From assembly GCA_018055515.1 (NCBI GenBank), contig JAGPHL010000097.1, positions 1 through 10,148 of the forward strand: DNA of 10,148 bases, given 5' to 3'. The translations under genes were made by a program, and so were the position numbers. Positions 1 through 6,871 of the stretch are shown here, piece after piece. The notes under the pieces were generated by a model that was given only the letters and a program-made list of their open reading frames with translations, did not search any database and was not told the origin of the DNA. The first letter of the stretch is position 1; every line of letters begins with the position of its first letter. This DNA comes from Anaerolineae bacterium. Its GTDB lineage: Bacteria > Chloroflexota > Anaerolineae > B4-G1 > SLSP01.

Positions 1-294
1 GTGCTGGGGCCCTTCGTCGGCGCGCCGACGGAGCACACGCGGATCAAGTTCGGGCAGGGGATTTGTGGGCAGGCTGCCGAACGCGAGCAAACCTTCATCA
101 TCCAGGACGTGAGCGCGGAAAGCAATTACCTCTCCTGCAGCGCGGACGTCCAATCGGAGATCGTCGTCCCCATTTTCCGCGATGGCGAGGTGATAGGGGA
201 GCTCGACATTGACTCCCACACGCTGGCGCCGTTTTCCGCTGCGGATCGGCGGACGCTGGAACAAATCGCGGCGCTCGTCGCGCCGCTGTTGTGA
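1..294 (+). CDS. GAF-domain protein related to free methionine-(R)-sulfoxide reductase, C-terminal part (5' truncated)
   Basis: The frame is open from base 1 to a TGA at 292-294, so the true start lies upstream; the GTG at base 1 is probably internal. The visible 97 residues match the second half of the compact GAF fold of free methionine-(R)-sulfoxide reductase (fRMsr). Seen are LGPFVG near the start, the GQGICG loop, the segment LSCSADVQSEIVVP, and the closing GELDIDSHTLAPFSAADR helix region. In this family a thioredoxin-linked cysteine pair reduces free Met-R-sulfoxide in the cytoplasm. Two of the three family cysteines are present (in GICG and LSCS). The third, expected in a K-I/P-A-C-x-R-I context, is replaced here by APTEHTRI. 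The gene could be an active two-cysteine fRMsr or a GAF sensor derived from it. It is convergent with the next gene, 25 bp apart. Confidence 0.8.
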   Translation: MLGPFVGAPTEHTRIKFGQGICGQAAEREQTFIIQDVSAESNYLSCSADVQSEIVVPIFRDGEVIGELDIDSHTLAPFSAADRRTLEQIAALVAPLL

Positions 295-319
295 GTGCCC
301 ACCCTACCCCGTCAGCCGG

Positions 320-1138
320 TCATGTCGGCGCAGGGTGGCAAAAGTCCGCCCCCAAGACGCGCTGCACAAACTCCAGGCTCTGCTCGGCGGCTTCGGGATC
401 GTCAATCTCGATGACCAGGACGGGGTCGCGCTCCAGTGTCGCCAGGAGCGGCAGCAGCTCGGTGTAATTGATCGCTCCACCAGGCGCATTCAACGCCAGA
501 TGCTCGTCAATGACACCGCGCGTGTTGTTCAAGTGAACATGGATGACGAAAGCGCGCAAGGTCTCTATCCAGGTCTCAAGCGGTTGTTGGCGGTTGAAAC
601 GATACAAATAAGCATGGCTGACATCCAGACAGGCGCCGAGGTGCAGCGCCGGTAAATCCTTGAAGAGCTCGCGCAGCAAGTAAGGATCGGGATCCCACAT
701 GTTTTCGATCGCGACCTTCAGGCCCCGCTGCGCTGCTTCAGGTTCCAGATCCAACAGGAACGCCCGCTGATTCTTGAGCCATTCAGTGCGGTAATGCTCC
801 GTGCGGATCATGGGCAGGAAATTGGTGTGGAACACTATCTGGGAAGCGCCGAGCTCCGCCGCGATGTCGAGGTTGAGCAAATAGCGCTCACGGGTCAACG
901 CCACAACTGCCGGGTCGAAGCTCGCCGAGGACATGTCGAAGAACGCCCCGTGACAGGAAATCGAGCCGGGGAAATCCTGCAGCAGAGCCTTGTAGTCATC
1001 CAGCAAAGTGCGCCAGGAGCCATTGAGCACGTCTGGATTGGAGAACGCCTGCAATTCCAGGCCGCATCCATACTTCAATGCCAGCTCAAGGTGTCGGGTG
1101 ATGTTCCTGCAACTCTGCGCGAGATGTACCTTGCTCAT
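320..1138 (-). CDS. Sugar phosphate isomerase/epimerase-like TIM-barrel protein (AP endonuclease 2 superfamily)
   Basis: This 272-residue protein has the length and strand-end motifs of the xylose isomerase-like TIM barrels (Pfam AP_endonuc_2). Likely metal and active-site residues are His63 (SCHGAFFDM), His104 (VFHTNF), Glu145 (VAIENMWDPDP), Asp172 and His175 (CLDVSHAYLY), His202 (HVHLNN) and Glu244 (VIEIDD). The family binds a divalent metal and isomerises or epimerises sugars, or acts as endonuclease IV. The substrate cannot be read from sequence; the sugar-isomerase branch seems likelier than endonuclease IV. No signal peptide is visible, so it should be cytoplasmic. The ATG at 1138-1136 is chosen because the barrel's first strand follows immediately. 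There is no strong Shine-Dalgarno: only GAAG lies a few bases upstream. It follows ribF by 53 bp on the same strand, but a terminator-like element and a possible promoter sit in that gap. Confidence 0.8.
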   Translation of the reverse strand: MSKVHLAQSCRNITRHLELALKYGCGLELQAFSNPDVLNGSWRTLLDDYKALLQDFPGSISCHGAFFDMSSASFDPAVVALTRERYLLNLDIAAELGASQIVFHTNFLPMIRTEHYRTEWLKNQRAFLLDLEPEAAQRGLKVAIENMWDPDPYLLRELFKDLPALHLGACLDVSHAYLYRFNRQQPLETWIETLRAFVIHVHLNNTRGVIDEHLALNAPGGAINYTELLPLLATLERDPVLVIEIDDPEAAEQSLEFVQRVLGADFCHPAPT

Positions 1139-1145
1139 AACTTCA

Positions 1146-1173
1146 ATTGTAGCGTGTCAAAACAAAAAAGCAA
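1146..1173 (-). promoter_or_regulatory. Possible promoter for the isomerase-like gene, giving a nearly leaderless transcript
   Basis: On the minus strand TACAAT (1151-1146) is a 5/6 match to the -10 consensus. TTGCTT (1173-1168) lies 16 bp upstream as a weak 3/6 -35. Transcription would start about 7 bases after the -10, essentially at the ATG of the isomerase-like gene at 1138. That fits the missing Shine-Dalgarno. It is weak evidence, because the T-rich stretch supplying the -35 could simply be a terminator tail. Confidence 0.3.
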
Positions 1174-1199
1174 GAGCTCGGCGACTTTGGTCTAGCCGA
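1159..1199 (-). terminator. Weak intrinsic terminator candidate at the end of ribF
   Basis: Read on the minus strand, the last ribF codons and the sequence after the TAG form TCGGC / GCCGA (1199-1195 with 1182-1178). Inside these sits GAC-CAAA-GTC, giving an 8-bp stem with a 2-nt bulge and a tetraloop. About 8 nt later comes a T6-G-T4 run (1169-1159). The gap between stem and U-run is longer than in a textbook terminator, so efficiency is uncertain. It would mark the end of the nusA-ribF operon. Confidence 0.4.
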
Positions 1200-2130
1200 T
1201 TTCCCCATTCCGGGCGGCGAACCACCGTCGCGCCTGCGCCACGTCTTCGTGCATTTGCGCCACCAGGCCAGCAGCGGAGTCAAAGCGCACTTCCGGACGC
1301 AGGCGCGTGAAGAAGTCCAGCTGCAAGCGCTCCCCGTAAATGTCCGCATCGAAATCCAGCAGATAAGCCTCCACGGTCACGTCGCTGTGATCGAAGGTCG
1401 GGCGCGTGCCCACGTTGGTGACCGCCTCAAAGACGCCGCGCTCCAGCCGCGCCCGGCAGACGTAAATGCCGTTCTGCGGCAGGAGGCGCTCCGGCGGGAT
1501 CTCCAGATTCGCCGTAGGAAAGCCCAGCTGGCGCCCCCGCTGCTCGCCAGGACACACGACGCCCGTCAGCCGGTAGGGACGACCGAGCAAGTCATTGGCC
1601 TCCTCGATGCGCCCTTCCGACAGCAGCCGCCGAATGGCGCTGCTGTGCACCGCAGCGCCGCGCCAGATGAAGGGAGCAAACGTGTGCACCTCAAAGCCCA
1701 GCTCCACGCCCAAACGCCGCAACACGTCGAGAGTGCCCTCACGCCGGTGACCCAGGGCGAAATCCGGCCCCGCCCACAGCGCCGCCAACCGCAAATGCTC
1801 GCGAATCCAGCTCAGAAAGGCGCGCGCCGACAAAGTCGCCACCGACATATCGAAGGGCTGCACGATCACGCCATCCAGCCCCAGGACGGCGAACTGCTCC
1901 AACCGCTCGTCGAGGGACGAGAGCCAGAAATGCCCGGCGTTGCCGTTGAAGAATTGCCGCGGCAGCGGGTCGAAGGTCAACACCACCGCCTGCCCCGCCC
2001 CCGCGCGCGCGGCGGCGACGACTTCCCCCAACAACGCCTGGTGCCCGCGATGCAGGCCGTCAAAGGCGCCGACGACCAGCTGGGTCGGCGCATCAGGAAC
2101 GAGCCGGTTCAGATCGTGTTCAATCCACAT
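1192..2130 (-). CDS. ribF: Bifunctional riboflavin kinase / FAD synthetase
   Basis: RibF phosphorylates riboflavin to FMN and then adenylates FMN to FAD in the cytoplasm. At 312 residues it matches the usual length of about 310. The N-terminal nucleotidyltransferase domain (about 1-180) shows GAFDGLHRGH (21-30), GPDFALGHRREGT (121-133) and the HSSAIRRLL motif (162-170). The C-terminal flavokinase domain (about 183-305) shows GRPYRLTGVV, the nucleotide/flavin loop GFPTANL (203-209), TNVGTRP (238-244) and VEAYLLDF (253-260), which carries the expected catalytic Glu254. The ATG start gives the normal short N-terminus before the first strand. It is the last gene of the cluster, 19 bp after truB, as in many bacteria where ribF follows truB. 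No RFN riboswitch is visible upstream, consistent with transcription from the operon promoter. Confidence 0.95.
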   Translation of the reverse strand: MWIEHDLNRLVPDAPTQLVVGAFDGLHRGHQALLGEVVAAARAGAGQAVVLTFDPLPRQFFNGNAGHFWLSSLDERLEQFAVLGLDGVIVQPFDMSVATLSARAFLSWIREHLRLAALWAGPDFALGHRREGTLDVLRRLGVELGFEVHTFAPFIWRGAAVHSSAIRRLLSEGRIEEANDLLGRPYRLTGVVCPGEQRGRQLGFPTANLEIPPERLLPQNGIYVCRARLERGVFEAVTNVGTRPTFDHSDVTVEAYLLDFDADIYGERLQLDFFTRLRPEVRFDSAAGLVAQMHEDVAQARRWFAARNGEIG

Positions 2131-2149
2131 GCCCTGTTCGTCTTCCGAG

Positions 2150-3034
2150 TCAGCCTGGCAACACGAGCGTGGGACGCCAGCGTCCCTCTTCCGTGGGGAT
2201 CAGCACGGCGACCAGACGTCCCTGCCCATCGTGAGCGCGCACTTCAGGCGCGGCCGGTGCGGCCGGCAGATCGAAACTCTGCCCATACCGCGCGGCGACT
2301 TCCATTTCGGGAGTGAGCGTGACCGATGGCAGCGCCATGAGCGCCCGTTCCGGCGGCAGAAGCGCCTCAGTGAGCCGTCCCGCCGCGGCAAGCGCCGCCA
2401 CTTCCTCCAGCGTCAGGCTGTCCTCCAGCCGAAACGGCCCCACGACGGTGCGCGTGAGCGCCGCGACATGGGCGCCACAGCCCCACGCCTGCCCCAAATC
2501 GTGCGCCAGACTGCGAATGTACGTCCCCGCCGAGCAGGTGACGGTGAGCGTGAGGTGAGGCGGCTCCCACGCCTCGAGGGTGAGTGCGTGAATGACGACG
2601 GGACGGGGCTGCCGCTCGATCTCCTGCCCTTTCCGCGCGAGCTTGTAGAGGGGCCGGCCCCCCACTTTCACCGCGGAAGTCATCGGCGGCGTCTGCAGCA
2701 ACGGACCGCGAAAGGACGGCAAGGCGGCCTCGACCTCCGCGCGCGTGACGGCGACGGGGCGCCGCTCAAGAACCTCCCCTTCCGCGTCGTCCGTGCTCGT
2801 CGTTTCCCCCAGGCGCAGCACCGCGACATAGGTCTTATCCGCCCCGGCGAGATATCGCGCCAGGCGTGTCGCTGCTCCCACCAGGAGCACGAGGACGCCG
2901 GTCGCCAGCGGGTCGAGGGTGCCGGTGTGCCCCACCTGCCGCACCCCGGCGATCCGCCGCACGGCGTTCACCACGTCATGTGAGGTCATGCCGGCAGGTT
3001 TATTGAGGTTCAAAAGCCCCAGCGGCTCGCTCAC
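2150..3034 (-). CDS. truB: tRNA pseudouridine(55) synthase TruB
   Basis: TruB isomerises U55 to pseudouridine in the T-loop of tRNAs. The 294-residue protein begins with the family signature GLLNLNKPAGMTSHDVV (6-22). The catalytic loop VGHTGTLDPLATG carries Asp41. KTYV (67-70) and GTYIRSLAHDLG (170-181, Arg174) complete the active site. A C-terminal segment from about residue 235 looks like the PUA-like RNA-binding tail of bacterial TruB. The start is a GTG at 3034-3032, overlapping the TGA of the upstream DHH gene in a 4-bp GTGA arrangement typical of translational coupling. A GAGGTGG Shine-Dalgarno lies in the end of the upstream gene. All catalytic motifs are intact. Confidence 0.95.
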   Translation of the reverse strand: MSEPLGLLNLNKPAGMTSHDVVNAVRRIAGVRQVGHTGTLDPLATGVLVLLVGAATRLARYLAGADKTYVAVLRLGETTSTDDAEGEVLERRPVAVTRAEVEAALPSFRGPLLQTPPMTSAVKVGGRPLYKLARKGQEIERQPRPVVIHALTLEAWEPPHLTLTVTCSAGTYIRSLAHDLGQAWGCGAHVAALTRTVVGPFRLEDSLTLEEVAALAAAGRLTEALLPPERALMALPSVTLTPEMEVAARYGQSFDLPAAPAAPEVRAHDGQGRLVAVLIPTEEGRWRPTLVLPG

Positions 3035-4023
3035 AGCGATTTTTCCACCTCATCGCGGCGACGCGCGCGTTCCTCACGCAGCAGCGCCAGCGTGAGGCGC
3101 TGCGCCTCCTCCAACGTGCCGGTGAAGGAATATCCCGCGGCCTGCACGTGCCCGCCCCCTCCCAGACGACCGGCGATCCAGGCCACATCGAAACCAGGGC
3201 GCGCGCGCAGGCTCACCTTCACCGTGCCGTCGCGCATCTCCAGGAACGAAGCCAGCAGTTGCGCTTCGCGCGTCTGGGCGAGCAAATTTCCCAGATCCAG
3301 ATCATCATGATCCTCGATGTCCAACGCCGCCTTGTCCTCCAGCGTCAGCGCGGTCCAGGCAATGTCGTCCTCCAGCTGCAGACGGCTGAGGGCGATGCCC
3401 CAGGCGCGCATCTGCCGGTAGGGGACGGCGTCGAGCGTCTTCTGCATCACGCCGAGATAATCGCCGCCCGCTTCGACCAGCTCGCTCACAAAACGCAGGA
3501 CAACCGGCGTCACCGTCTCGGTGCGCAGGCCGCGCGTGTCGGTGATGATGGCCGCCAGCAGACAGGTCGCGATAGCGTCGCGGAGGGGGACGCCCAGGCC
3601 AGCAATCAGCCGCGCCATCGGAATAGCGGTCGCGGCAGCGTCCGCCTCGATGAGATTGATATCGCCAAACGCGCCGTTCGTTTGGTGATGATCAATAACG
3701 AGCAGCGCGTAGCGACCCGCCCATTCGGGCTTATAGAGGCCCCCCGTCCTGGAGAGATCGCTCATATCCACGGCCACGACGAGGTCAATGTCGGCGTCCG
3801 CTGGGACGTCGGCCTCAAACATCGCCGCGCCGGGCAGATACGCCAGATTTTCCGGGATGGGATGCACGCAGGCAATGCGCGGCGCCTTGCCCAGAGAGAG
3901 CAACGCCAGTCGCAACGCCAGCGTCGAGCCGATGGTGTCCCCATCGGGTCGCGGATGGGCGATGAGCAGCGGGCGCTGACTGGCGTGCAAGCGCTCAAGC
4001 GCCTGATCCAGAGGTGTCCTCAT
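3031..4023 (-). CDS. nrnA: DHH-family phosphoesterase, bifunctional oligoribonuclease / pAp phosphatase type
   Basis: NrnA-type enzymes degrade 2-5 nt nanoRNAs from their ends and dephosphorylate 3'-phosphoadenosine 5'-phosphate, using Mn2+ in the cytoplasm. The 330-residue length is typical. The DHH motifs are in order: IAHPRPDGD (21-29), VAVDMSD (83-89), IDHHQTN (110-116) and AAIITDTRG (157-165). The C-terminal DHHA1 substrate domain ends in RLGGGGHVQAAG (286-297). All metal ligands expected from the family (His23, Asp27, Asp29, Asp86, His112, Asp162) are visible. The ATG at 4023 overlaps the 3' end of rbfA by 29 bp. It is kept because it leaves the normal stretch of about 20 residues before the first motif. 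Position between rbfA and truB is the standard nrnA place. The exact activity is assigned by family and context only. Confidence 0.9.
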   Translation of the reverse strand: MRTPLDQALERLHASQRPLLIAHPRPDGDTIGSTLALRLALLSLGKAPRIACVHPIPENLAYLPGAAMFEADVPADADIDLVVAVDMSDLSRTGGLYKPEWAGRYALLVIDHHQTNGAFGDINLIEADAAATAIPMARLIAGLGVPLRDAIATCLLAAIITDTRGLRTETVTPVVLRFVSELVEAGGDYLGVMQKTLDAVPYRQMRAWGIALSRLQLEDDIAWTALTLEDKAALDIEDHDDLDLGNLLAQTREAQLLASFLEMRDGTVKVSLRARPGFDVAWIAGRLGGGGHVQAAGYSFTGTLEEAQRLTLALLREERARRRDEVEKSL

Positions 4024-4465
4024 CCCACTCGTCGTCGGCGTCTTCGTCGTCGGCCTCCCACTCGTCGGCGTCAGCTCCGGTTCCGTCGGCCTCCCCCTCA
4101 GCGATGGCGGGCTGCAAGGCGCCTTCGGCCTGCAACTGACTCAGCAGGGCCTCGATGCGCTCACCCTGCGCCAGGGAAGAATCGAAGACAAACACCAACT
4201 GCGGCAGATTGCGCAGGCGCAACACCGGCGCCAGTTCCGCACGCAGCCAGCCCGCCGCTTTGTCCAAAGCGGCCTGCACTTCGGCGCGCTCTTCTGCCGT
4301 GCCGAGCATACTGTAGAAAATCTCAGCGCGGGTCGTATCCCGATTCACCACCACGTCGGTGATCGTCACCTGTTGCAGGCGTTCGTCGTTACTCGCCTCC
4401 AACAAGAGCCGTGTGACGTGATAGCGGATCAGAGAACCCACGCGGCTCATGTATTTTTTTCCCAT
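3995..4465 (-). CDS. rbfA: 30S ribosome-binding factor RbfA with an acidic C-terminal tail
   Basis: RbfA is a single type-II KH-domain protein that binds the 30S subunit near the 5' helix of 16S rRNA and helps late maturation, including in the cold. The KH core spans about residues 6-115: RVGSLIRYHVTRLLLE, then VTITDVVVNRDTTRAEIFYS, then LRLRNLPQLVFVFDSSLAQGERIEALL. After residue 120 comes a strongly acidic, low-complexity tail rich in Asp, Glu and Trp-Asp repeats, making the protein 156 residues against about 110-135 for most homologues. The start at 4465 has GAGG about 10 nt upstream. A second in-frame ATG at 4450 (MSRVG) resembles family N-termini and is an equal alternative. The tail's last codons overlap the start of the DHH gene. 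Confidence 0.92.
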   Translation of the reverse strand: MGKKYMSRVGSLIRYHVTRLLLEASNDERLQQVTITDVVVNRDTTRAEIFYSMLGTAEERAEVQAALDKAAGWLRAELAPVLRLRNLPQLVFVFDSSLAQGERIEALLSQLQAEGALQPAIAEGEADGTGADADEWEADDEDADDEWDEDTSGSGA

Positions 4466-4507
4466 TTTATCATGACCTCACAGTAATTTACAAGTCGTCG
4501 TCAGCGG

Positions 4508-6313
4508 CTATTCCTGCGTCTGACGCTCCATCACGAAGCACTCCAGCCGGTCGCCGACCTCGATGTCCTCGAAGCCCTCCACCTTGATGCCACAATCAAA
4601 GCCCTCGCGGACCTCGCGGACGTCCTTATCGAAGCGCTTCAACGAGGCCAACCCGCCCTCATGCAGCACCTTATCGCCACGCCAGACCCGCACCCGGCCA
4701 TTGCGGCGGATCACCCCCTGCGTGACCATGCACCCGGCCACTTTGCCCACCTTGGGGATGCTAAACACGGCGCGCACCTCGGCCTGTCCCACCGTCTTGG
4801 GCACGTAAACCGGCTCAAGCAGGCCCTTCATGGCCCGTTCGACGTCATCAATGAGATTGTAGATGATTTCATAGATATTGATCGTGATGCCTTCGTCATC
4901 CGCGATGCGCCGCGCCGCGCCCTCCACGTCCACGCGGAAGCCCAGGACCGTGCCGCCGGAGGCCACCGCCAGGTTGACGTCCGATTCCGTGATGTTGCCG
5001 GCGGCGGCGTGGATGATGTTGAGCCGCACGTCGCCCACGCTGAGCCGTTGTAACGAGTTGACAATCGGCTCGATGGAGCCCTGCACGTCAGTTTTGAGGA
5101 CGATGGCGAGCTCTTTCGCCTGCCCCTCACGGATGCGGGCGGAAATCTCATCCAGCGAGAGCGGGCGCCGCTGCACGGACGCCTCCGCCGCGTGGGCTTC
5201 GTCCAGGCGCTTTTCCACGATCGCGCGCGCTGTGTGCTCATCGGGCACGACCTCGAGGCGGTCGCCGGCGACCGGCACATCGTGCAGGCCAATGATGACG
5301 GCAGGCGTGCCGGGGGGCGCGGTCCGGTGGCGCTTGTTATTCTCGTCCTCCAGCGCGCGGACCTTGCCCCACGTCGTGCCCACCACCACGATGTCCCCCG
5401 TGTACAGCGTGCCGTTCTGCACCAAGACCGTGGCCACCGGGCCGCGGCGCTTGTCGAGTTTGCCTTCCAACACCGCGCCCACGGCCGGACGGTTGGGGTT
5501 GGCCTGCACGCCCACCTCATCCGCCACCAGCAAGATCGCCTCCAGCAGATCTTCCAATCCCTGCTGCTTCTTGGCCGAGACGGGAATCACCATGATGTCC
5601 CCGCCCCACTCGTCGGGAACCAGGCCCAGGTCGGCGAGCTCCTGCTTGACGAATTCAGGCCGGGCGTTCGGCTTGTCTATCTTGTTCAGTGCTACGATGA
5701 TGGGGACATGGGCGGCGCGGGCATGATTGATCGCCTCGACTGTCTGGGGTTTGACGCCGTCATCGGCGGCCACCACAAGCACGGCAATGTCCGTCGTATG
5801 GGCGCCGCGCGAGCGCATGGCGGTGAACGCCTCATGGCCGGGCGTGTCCAGAAACGTGATGCGCCGGTCGTTGTGCTTGACCTGATAGGCGCCGATGTGC
5901 TGGGTGATGCCGCCACTTTCGGCGCCAGCGACATTGGCATGGCGGATCGCGTCGAGCAACGAGGTCTTCCCGTGATCCACGTGCCCCAGGATAGTCACCA
6001 CGGGCGGTCGCGGGACGAGGTCTTCTTTGGACTCGCCGGCGAGCAGCCGCTGCCAGGGAGTCAGATCTGACTCCTCAGCCTCTTCTGCACTCACCTCCGG
6101 GAAGGGATGGCGCGTCTCGACGTTGAATTCAGCCGCGACAATCGAAGCCGTGTCAAAATCAATCTGCTGATTGATGCTGGCGAGCATCCCATTGCTCATC
6201 AAGATTTTGATAATCTGGATAGGGCTGACGCCCAATAAATCCGCCAGGTCACGCACGGTGAGCACTTCCGGAATCGTGATCTCTTTGGGTTGTGAAGTGA
6301 CAGTTTTACTCAT
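4508..6313 (-). CDS. infB: Translation initiation factor IF-2, short form
   Basis: IF-2 is the GTPase that brings formyl-Met-tRNA to the 30S subunit and drives subunit joining. At 601 residues it lacks the several-hundred-residue N-terminal extension of the E. coli protein. It keeps one IF2_N helical domain (about 12-65). The G domain shows G1 GHVDHGKT (110-117), G2 GGITQ (134-138), G3 DTPGH with catalytic His160, G4 NKID (210-213) and G5 SAK (246-248). Beta-barrel domain II follows at about 270-360, then domain III with KTDVQGSIEP, and the tRNA-binding domain IV with VGQAEVRAVF and KVGKVAGCMV. The start is clear: AAAAGGAGAG ends 3 nt before the ATG (Shine-Dalgarno core at 6326-6317). It follows ylxR by 36 bp and precedes rbfA by 42 bp. 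Confidence 0.97.
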   Translation of the reverse strand: MSKTVTSQPKEITIPEVLTVRDLADLLGVSPIQIIKILMSNGMLASINQQIDFDTASIVAAEFNVETRHPFPEVSAEEAEESDLTPWQRLLAGESKEDLVPRPPVVTILGHVDHGKTSLLDAIRHANVAGAESGGITQHIGAYQVKHNDRRITFLDTPGHEAFTAMRSRGAHTTDIAVLVVAADDGVKPQTVEAINHARAAHVPIIVALNKIDKPNARPEFVKQELADLGLVPDEWGGDIMVIPVSAKKQQGLEDLLEAILLVADEVGVQANPNRPAVGAVLEGKLDKRRGPVATVLVQNGTLYTGDIVVVGTTWGKVRALEDENNKRHRTAPPGTPAVIIGLHDVPVAGDRLEVVPDEHTARAIVEKRLDEAHAAEASVQRRPLSLDEISARIREGQAKELAIVLKTDVQGSIEPIVNSLQRLSVGDVRLNIIHAAAGNITESDVNLAVASGGTVLGFRVDVEGAARRIADDEGITINIYEIIYNLIDDVERAMKGLLEPVYVPKTVGQAEVRAVFSIPKVGKVAGCMVTQGVIRRNGRVRVWRGDKVLHEGGLASLKRFDKDVREVREGFDCGIKVEGFEDIEVGDRLECFVMERQTQE

Positions 6314-6349
6314 ACTCTCTCCTTTTCTAGCGCGGCGCGCGAGCAGGTG

Positions 6350-6673
6350 TCACGCGGCAGAAGCCTCATTTTCGGGCAGGACCGCCGGCAATGTCGCCGC
6401 AAAAGCGCGCAATTCCGCCATCATCTCCGGCGTCAGAGGGATGCGCAGCGCCCGGTCCAGGCTTCCCTGCTTGAGCGCTTTGTCCCAGCAACTTTGCTGA
6501 CGGCAGAGATACGCGCCGCGCCCCTTCTGCTTGCCCGTCTCATCCACCACCACGGCCCCCTCAAGCGTGTGCACCACGCGGATCAAAGCCCGCTTGGGGC
6601 GCTGCGTGCGGCAGGCCACACACGTGCGTTCGGGTACATGTCGCGGTTTAGGTTGCAGCTTCTGCTTAGTCAT
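6350..6673 (-). CDS. ylxR: YlxR/RnpM family RNA-binding protein (DUF448)
   Basis: YlxR (renamed RnpM in Bacillus subtilis) is a small basic nucleic-acid-binding protein. Its gene sits between nusA and infB in very many bacteria, and it is reported to modulate RNase P. The 107-residue product shows the family hallmarks RTCVACR (16-22), a basic KRALIRVV segment, the GKQKGRGAYLC loop (47-57), and a C-terminal helix with DRALRIPLT. The frame stays open upstream to 6874, but that extension runs through a 12-bp-stem hairpin and has no family motifs. The ATG at 6673-6671 is preferred because GAGGGTG lies just upstream and the family starts about 15 residues before RTCVACR. It is probably cotranscribed with infB, 36 bp downstream. 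Confidence 0.9.
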   Translation of the reverse strand: MTKQKLQPKPRHVPERTCVACRTQRPKRALIRVVHTLEGAVVVDETGKQKGRGAYLCRQQSCWDKALKQGSLDRALRIPLTPEMMAELRAFAATLPAVLPENEASAA

Positions 6674-6726
6674 CTCACCCTCTATCAACGTCCTCGCCAA
6701 TGCTTTCAGGTTGAAAAATCCTCTCG

Positions 6727-6745
6727 CCCCGGAATGCTTCCGGGG
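6727..6745 (-). other. Hairpin upstream of ylxR
   Basis: CCCCGGAA and TTCCGGGG form a perfect 8-bp stem with a 3-nt loop. On the minus strand a TTTTT run (6718-6714) follows about 9 nt after the stem. That is too distant for a confident terminator, but the structure would sit in the ylxR 5' leader. Confidence 0.5.
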
Positions 6746-6757
6746 CTGATCCATCAG

Positions 6758-6773
6758 GCCCGCCGAAGCGGGC
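6758..6773 (-). other. UUCG-tetraloop hairpin upstream of ylxR
   Basis: Read on the minus strand this is GCCCGC-TTCG-GCGGGC: a 6-bp GC stem closed by an exact UUCG tetraloop, a very stable RNA element. The tetraloop has the right orientation only on the minus strand, the strand nusA and ylxR are transcribed from. That supports folding in the transcript rather than a DNA-level site. Confidence 0.55.
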
Positions 6774-6824
6774 TCCCCCAACAATGCCTTCAGGGCGCGG
6801 CTTGTCCGTCTGACAATCACACCC

Positions 6825-6859
6825 AACAAAGGGCGCCAGAGAGTCCATCTCTGGCGCCC
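6825..6859 (-). terminator. Intrinsic terminator-like hairpin between nusA and ylxR
   Basis: On the minus strand GGGCGCCAGAGA (6859-6848) pairs perfectly with TCTCTGGCGCCC (6842-6831) around a 5-nt loop TGGAC. TTTGTT (6830-6825) follows directly. A 12-bp GC-rich stem plus an immediate, short U-rich tail fits an intrinsic terminator. The broken tail suggests incomplete termination. It lies about 90 bp after the nusA stop and would reduce readthrough into ylxR-infB. Confidence 0.6.
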
Positions 6860-6871
6860 GCCTTCACAGTT

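Noticed and set aside
299..338. CCACCCT / AGGGTGG inverted repeat between the GAF gene and the convergent isomerase-like gene
   Set aside because: The 7-bp arms are 26 bp apart, neither side has a T-run, and one arm is in coding sequence, so a terminator is not supported.
1192..2130. FMN riboswitch or flavin-specific control for ribF
   Set aside because: ribF sits 19 bp after truB, leaving no room for a leader element.
1249..4362. Several plus-strand ORFs of 300-400 codons opposite ribF, truB and the DHH gene
   Set aside because: Each is fully antisense to a recognised gene and has Arg/Pro/Gln-rich composition without motifs.
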